Origin: Marisa cornuarietis
Lineage: Eukaryota; Mollusca; Gastropoda; Architaenioglossa; Ampullariidae
Assembly (NCBI GenBank): GCA_004794655.1
Contig: SMMW01000149.1
Span: 868,001-932,000, forward strand
Length of the DNA: 64,000 nt
Direction of reading: 5' to 3'
In this document: positions 58,809 to 64,000 of the stretch, one piece after another
Numbering within the stretch: position 1 is the stretch's first letter
Layout of the letters: each line of letters starts with the position of its first letter
Made by a program: the position numbers and the translations under genes
Notes under the pieces: model-generated
What the model was told of the DNA's origin: nothing
Database searches by the model: none
The model's input: the letters and a program-made list of their open reading frames with translations, nothing else

Positions 58809-60353
58809 ATGTCCGTGTTTATGACAGGAAGTGTGAAAAGCCTTAGAAGAATAACCACAAATGTGATACGTCGGTGGTGTTTCGGTTCTGAAAAGGAAAC
58901 GTTCATATCAAGGAGATGCATAGTTGGAAGCAATACTAGCAACAGTCACAGTGTTGCGTCACAAACTGCATGTAGACGGTCCATGGTTACATCAGGGAGA
59001 CGTTTTCATGATTTTAGAGCACAGACCGTCTCACAAAAAACACCGTTACAAACATCAGCAAGTCATAGACTATTTCAGATTTACTCTAGGGGATGTAAGA
59101 ATTGTTCGAACGCATCGCCTGACGCAAACATTGATCAAGAATCAGAACAGGAAAGGAGAGAGGTCGGAAAAATTGGTCCTAAAATGGGTATTCAGTATAC
59201 TTGCAAAGTGTGTAAAGGGAGGAACACGAACACGTTTTCAAAACTAGCTTACCAAAAGGGCATCGTGATTGTGCAGTGCAGACACTGTCAAAATAGGCAT
59301 CTGATTGCAGACAATCTGGGATGGTTTAAGCATGTAGAACACAAGTAAGGACACTTTTTGTTCTTTGTTTACATACTTAAGTTTTTTGGGCGTAGTAATT
59401 AAGTGTCTGACTGGTAATATCCAGAAGTCTTCGTAATTTAACAAAAGGAACAAATTTGATTTAAGAGAAACAGCAGTGGACTTGCCATTCAACCAATGAA
59501 CCATACAAAAACTGGGCTTAGTTTTACATTTGGTCACATGTTTCCAGCCACATTTTAACTGATGCCCAGTTTATTAAGGGCACAAAACTCTACACCATAC
59601 TACCATCTGTTAAGTCTGCTCAGCTCCACAACCCTCTGTTCATTGAGATCTTACCTGATTCTTCTGTTCAAGCACCAACAACATTTCTGCAGTGTCATCT
59701 CAGTAAAACAAATCATGTGCACAGCTTCTTTTAAGCAATGAGCAGTCATGATGGAATAAAAAAGAATCCTTCAAGAATAAGTAGTTTGGCATACTTCCAC
59801 CAAAAATCTGTCAGAAGGTAATACACAACTCAACATATTCTCTTTCTCTATGTTTCATTGTACTACAAAAGTTTCTTTATGCTTCATATTTGACAAGAAC
59901 AGATGGCTTTGTCTTATCTGTTTTAAAACAAAATCAGACACACTCTTCATTGCACTCATTTCCATAGCCCACGCCCAGCATTGTTACTATGGATTAGGGT
60001 GACTGCACTGCACCTCCCACCCCTCTCCATATGGAATTTGAGCCAAAGTGTACATGTATAGATATTATTGAGCCAAAATTTATATGTTGTATAGATGATA
60101 TTAATCCAAAGTGTACATGTTGTATAGATGATATTGAGTCAAAGTGTGTTTTGTAGGTGATATTGCTTTCAACTCTATTGCCCTATAATGGCTCTTCCAT
60201 AAAATATGATTATATCTGCATAATTCATTCATTCTTTTTTCCAGAAATATTGAGGAAATATTGGCAGCACATGGTGAAGAAGTGCACAGAATAACAGATG
60301 AGAAAGAAGCATTAGAAGTTTTAAGTGAGCTGGAAGATGCAAAATATCCCTGA
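58809..60353 (+). CDS. DNLZ: DNLZ, DNL-type zinc finger (mitochondrial HSP70 escort)
   Basis: Exons 58809..59344 and 60245..60353 join in phase (AA|gtaagg with ttccag|A), giving 214 aa. The family keeps mitochondrial HSP70 soluble and active in the matrix. The C-terminal domain (about 120-214) has the four zinc-binding cysteines in YTCKVC and CRHCQNRH (Cys132, 135, 157, 160), then the invariant LIADNLGWF, and [16 protein letters not shown] from exon 2. The N-terminus ([18 protein letters not shown]) is basic and amphipathic, fitting a targeting peptide. The frame stays open to an ATG at 58632, but that would overlap COQ4 exon 1, so 58809 is preferred; 58821 is also possible. The region between leader and zinc domain is longer and richer in Ser/Arg than in vertebrate DNLZ. 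Divergent partner of COQ4. Confidence 0.95.
59345..60244 (+). other. DNLZ intron
   Basis: 900 bp, standard splice ends. The only feature seen is a four-unit tandem repeat near the 3' end. Confidence 0.9.
60040..60164. repeat. tandem repeat, four units of 29-33 bp
   Basis: Each unit is a variant of gagccaaagtgtacatgttg followed by tatagatgatatt; units start at 60040, 60070, 60103 and 60136. Confidence 0.85.
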
Positions 60354-60607
60354 CATGACTGTGTGCTGTATGATTTTTTTTGTTATTCAAATTACCCTGT
60401 ATAAGTACTTTTTCCTCTGTTGAATTCTGATATATGTCATGCATGTGTTTATGTGCATGTTGTGTGCGCACAGGTGTGTGTGTGGAGAATGCAAATGCAT
60501 TTGTTTTTGTGTCTTGATTTTTTGTTTCCTTTGATGTTTTCAGTCAAACGAGTGAACAAGAGAGAAAGTGTGAGGTGCTGAGAGGTTGAATTTTGTCAGA
60601 CTGGTGA

Positions 60608-60613
60608 AATAAA
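60608..60613 (+). terminator. poly(A) signal for DNLZ
   Basis: AATAAA 254 bases beyond the stop codon. Confidence 0.55.
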
Positions 60614-60804
60614 TGCTGCAAAGCAGGGTTTCTACACTCTGTTTCTTTACTAGAAGTGAATTATGAGTAAAAGTGCAGTATTTTGAAACAAGATTTTATT
60701 AAATATCTTACTAAATCTGTGACTAATCTTTCAGTCACCACCAATGTTTACAGGTTAGATGAATTAGTTTCAGGCATAACAGAATCTGATCAAGCAGCCT
60801 AGTT

Positions 60805-61020
60805 GTGGGGGAGTAAGCAGATGGATGAGTGGTTAGAACACTGGAATGTGAACCCCAAAGTCATCAGGTTCAATACCCATATGGTGCAACAAACTTCCCC
60901 ATCTGACCCGTTGTCAGTTAGGGATGCCACACTCTACAGAGGACTGGGGAAGGTAAAGCAGCTTGTGAGAGAGGAAATGGGTACCACTTTCATAGAAAGC
61001 TGGCCCTGAGAAAAGTCTGA
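60805..61020 (+). mobile_element. tRNA-derived SINE, family C
   Basis: A-box-like tggatgagtggttagaacac, B-box-like caggttcaatacccatatgg about 40 bases later, then a body (ctctacagaggactggggaa, gggtaccactttcatagaaa) unlike families A and B. Single copy in the window. Confidence 0.65.
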
Positions 61021-61182
61021 TCTCTAACACCTTTACCTAGCTGTGAAGTGATAGTTTGAAATTTTTATGATTTACTCTTAAGTCCTTTTCTTGCAAATTA
61101 CACTGGAGTGTGTTGTAATATTGGCAAAAATGTAATAATGTTGGCACTGAGCAATGTCAGTACTCCTTAATTGTCCTGAGAG

Positions 61183-61400
61183 TGAGGCAGTTTAGTGGCA
61201 CAACAGTTAATGCCTGTCACCAATACAGTGAGGGTTGGCTGTCCTGGGTTCATCTGTCGTCTTGGCACAGTGTTCTTTCTCTGCACGTGGCATCTGTTTA
61301 CAGGGCTGGCTGCCTTGCCGTTATATAGCCTTAGTTGCTGGCTCCATGAAACACACCAGTCTCCTCCCCACCTCTTGAGATTGAAGGACTCAAGGAATTA
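61183..61400 (+). mobile_element. tRNA-derived SINE, family A, near complete
   Basis: Head gaggcagtttagtggcacaa, cagttaatgcctgtc, B-box area ctgggttcatctgtcgtctt, body ttctttctctgcacgtggca, acagggctggctgccttgcc and gcttagttgctggctc-like end. It is the fullest family A copy here together with 2978-3185. Confidence 0.85.
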
Positions 61401-62796
61401 ACAGGCTTTTTGGCTTCTCTTCTCCATTGTAAAGATCAGTTTGTATGCTCTACCGGGACAGGAAAACCTGATAGTTATCCTTGGTGCTGTGTTGTGCAAT
61501 CTTATCCAGAGTTGTTAATAGACTATAAATTGTTCACATGAAAACCTGTTGAGATCAGTGCATCAGTTTTGCTTTTTGAGTCTTTTTGAGTGTGTAAGCT
61601 TTTGACTGAATGTAAATGGGGGAATTTTAAAGTAGTAGTTTAGTAAATTTAAATCTGAATGATTGTTAGATTTTAAGGATTTTGTTAGATTTATGTTTTA
61701 TTTTTAAATCTGTGTTCTTCGCATATTGGTGCACCGGATCTTACTGGACTTTGAGAGATAGGGGCAACTGGGAAAAGACTGTTGCATTCATGTTCTTTCA
61801 TGTTGTAGCTCCTTACCCGATGGCGAAGGCTTTAAAAAAAATCTAGCAAAGTGACTTAACAAAAGACTTTAATCATTAAAGAGGAATTTAAAAGTTTTAT
61901 ATGTCTTAAAAAAATGTCTGTGAAATAGGTTAACCATTTCGTTTGTTAAATAATTTTTTGATATATTTATTTCTTAAATTGATATTTCTGCTGGTGTTTT
62001 CTATCTCATCTGAAAGTACCTGCAAAGTTGCAAGTGACACCCACTGTAACCATACCAGTCAGCAAGCAAAAGAGTCACAAGAAACAAACTCTCCCGATTG
62101 TTAACTGAAACAGAATATATTTAATTATTCAAGTCATTTAGAAAAAAAGACATTATATCACAGGCAGAGTGTGTTTGAAAGAGAATTTGTTCATCTTAAG
62201 TCTCTTTCCAGGATGTAACTCAACACTCAATGAAATGATTTCAAATGTATGATGCAGTGAGCGCTAATGTTTTTTTTAAAAAAATCTAACATTAATACAT
62301 GCCAGAAAAGTCGCATCAGGAAGTCATAAGGCATCATGAATAAGCAAGAATGTACAAAAATCTTTTTTAGGTTAGATTTTAATGCATGGTGCATTTTATC
62401 AGTAAATGTCTATATCATAACAATGAAGTGTGTGAGATGGTTCATAGATTTTGAGGAGGGGTATGGTAAGTCAAAACTTGTACAAAAGCTATTTGAAACA
62501 ATATTTTAAAATAAACAAAAAAGATGTACTTGGAGGAATGTTTTTGAAATAAGTCCAATACCATAATCTCAAATCATGGGGAAAAGCTTCAGACTATCGT
62601 GAACCTTTTATTGCGGAAAACAAAATATGAAAATCAGAAGTAGGTAAAAGGAGTTAATGTTAAGATACATGAGAAGATGCTGAGAGCTGTAGTTCACACA
62701 TTATAGTTGCATTATGCTGTATTTATTGTGCCAGTCTCTAGCCTCATTCCAGTCCAAATTTCCTTGTCCAATCAAGGCTGTGAATAGTTGCAGATA
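61401..62796. other. intergenic DNA, probable 3' UTR of the minus-strand gene at its right part
   Basis: AT-rich with no recognisable gene or transposon. The right part likely carries the 3' UTR of the gene whose last exon is at 62797-62934. Confidence 0.4.
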
Positions 62797-62934
62797 TTAT
62801 GCTGTCTTATACAGATCTTTAATGTGCTGGATAGAAGCTCTCCAGCTAACAGTCCACCGCTCCTCGTCGTGTAGAAGCTTTTTTTCTTCCTCCTCAATGC
62901 TTGCTAATGTCTTCTCAAACAATACTTTGTAGTC
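62797..62934 (-). CDS. last coding exon of an unidentified gene (partial)
   Basis: After an acceptor (ttccacag), 46 codons read DYKVLFEKTLASIEEEEKK, then LLHDEERWTVSWRASIQHIK and DLYKTA before a stop, if entered in phase 0. It is charged, probably helical or coiled-coil, with two close Trp residues. I do not recognise the family. The composition and clean splice site support a real exon; the rest of the gene lies beyond the right edge. Confidence 0.6.
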   Translation of the reverse strand, partial: DYKVLFEKTLASIEEEEKKLLHDEERWTVSWRASIQHIKDLYKTA

Positions 62935-64000
62935 CTGTGGAAAGCCATTAAAAATGCTTTTGTCACGACATTGTGAAGTGTATCACTCTCTCACTTCTTT
63001 CAACACATTCATGGAGCCTGACAAGTACGTGCTCTTTCACACAAATTAAAAGAAAAGTATAATTTTTCTAACAAATCTATCTACTTTACTAGTAATCACA
63101 AATAAAAAGAAAAACACGAAAAATACACAAATGAGAAAGTCAGTTAAAAACCGATTCTTACATCTAGATTATTTTAAAAGAACAGAATCCCTACCCTTCA
63201 AGTCCTTCCTTGCTGAATACTTAAAAGAATACCTAAACCCCTACTTGACCAATTGTCCTATATAACTCCTAAATGCCCTACTTAACAAATTCTTCTTTTC
63301 AATTCCTACTCTACTCTTTGTTTTCTCATCCTAAACCTCTTTCTTCTCCCAACCGACTAAACAACTGATCACTCTCTCTTACGTCATTTCTTTTATTTTT
63401 TACATCACCCATACACATATTCAGACAAACTGACGTCATTCATGCTCTTTCGCTCTTCCACAATAATCCTTATAAAATTTATGCTCCCTTAAACAATGCA
63501 GTCAATGGCAAATAACCCTGATACCTGACAGCTTGTGAATCAATAGGTAACAACAATCCTGATTGTACATAAACATGAGGAAGTCACCAATGTCTGGTAA
63601 ATAGTGCACTCAGCTTAGTGACAATATGAGCTTCATACAATGAACCCATGTGACAGTAATTTCCAACCTTTTCTATGCCCCAACATTAATATTTGCATAC
63701 CATACAAAACTTATATCACATTTGAAGATGAATAAGTATAATGTCTCATTTTTGAACCACACAAAATACTGTAGGTGAACATTAAATTTAAAAAAAGCTT
63801 TTAATTCAGTGCACAAAATTCAAATATAAATTAATTCAGAATTGTAAACGGCAAAATCAACCCAAACTGAATAGATGTTGCATTAGAGTGATTTTACAAG
63901 CAATAGTCTGACAATCTGTTATTTATGTGTTAACTGCGTTATTTTCTCCTTTTAATTAAACATTGAGAGTATCATCTAGGCAACAAAACCATTTCTCAAG
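62935..64000 (-). other. probable intron of the partial minus-strand gene
   Basis: No further exon seen. About 63230-63440 is pyrimidine-rich on the plus strand (many CT and TTC runs), which may be a decayed repeat. Confidence 0.4.

Noticed and set aside
63230..63440. Pyrimidine-rich stretch as a LINE 3' end
   Set aside because: Some codons resemble the end of a LINE polymerase, but stops are frequent and no terminal repeat or poly(A) tail is visible.

Overview
This window is nuclear DNA of an animal, most likely a lophotrochozoan and probably a gastropod mollusc. The evidence is GT-AG introns of 0.1 to 8.5 kb, AT-rich non-coding DNA, many (CA)n tracts, tRNA-derived SINEs, decayed LINEs and hAT DNA transposons, and protein sequences that are clearly metazoan but distant from vertebrates. 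The mollusc call is inference from the repeat style and GPCR type; no species can be named.

Layout. 1-5.4 kb: LINE debris, then a two-exon orphan rhodopsin-family GPCR on the minus strand (2551-5442). 5.4-14.5 kb: gene-poor DNA with SINE heads, microsatellites and a dispersed repeat. 16.05-36.73 kb: a complete endophilin-B (SH3GLB) gene on the minus strand, nine constitutive exons whose phases all join (369 aa), with two candidate phase-neutral microexons (48 and 18 nt) in the large intron that splits the BAR domain. 37.7-46.7 kb: a plus-strand gene (about 793 aa) that I do not recognise, divergent from endophilin-B, with a possible 24-nt microexon. 48.8-50.6 kb: a single-exon torsin-family AAA+ ATPase with a long N-terminal disordered region and one membrane segment. 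51.4-58.7 kb: COQ4 (minus strand, six exons, 300 aa), whose introns hold a nearly 5'-complete LINE and two hAT remnants. 58.8-60.35 kb: DNLZ (mitochondrial HSP70 escort zinc finger) on the plus strand, head-to-head with COQ4 with 97 bp between start codons. 60.8-61.4 kb: two SINEs. 62.8-62.93 kb: last exon of an unidentified minus-strand gene that runs off the window.

There is no bacterial-style operon or CRISPR. The most interesting points are the microexon cassette in endophilin-B, at the position where vertebrate SH3GLB genes carry alternative inserts; a (TG)15 plus A-run at an endophilin-B 3' splice site; the tightly divergent COQ4/DNLZ mitochondrial pair; the membrane-anchored torsin with a LAP1-like layout; and the unrecognised 793-aa gene. 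All exon joins were made by hand from splice consensus, reading phase and family similarity; no search was run.
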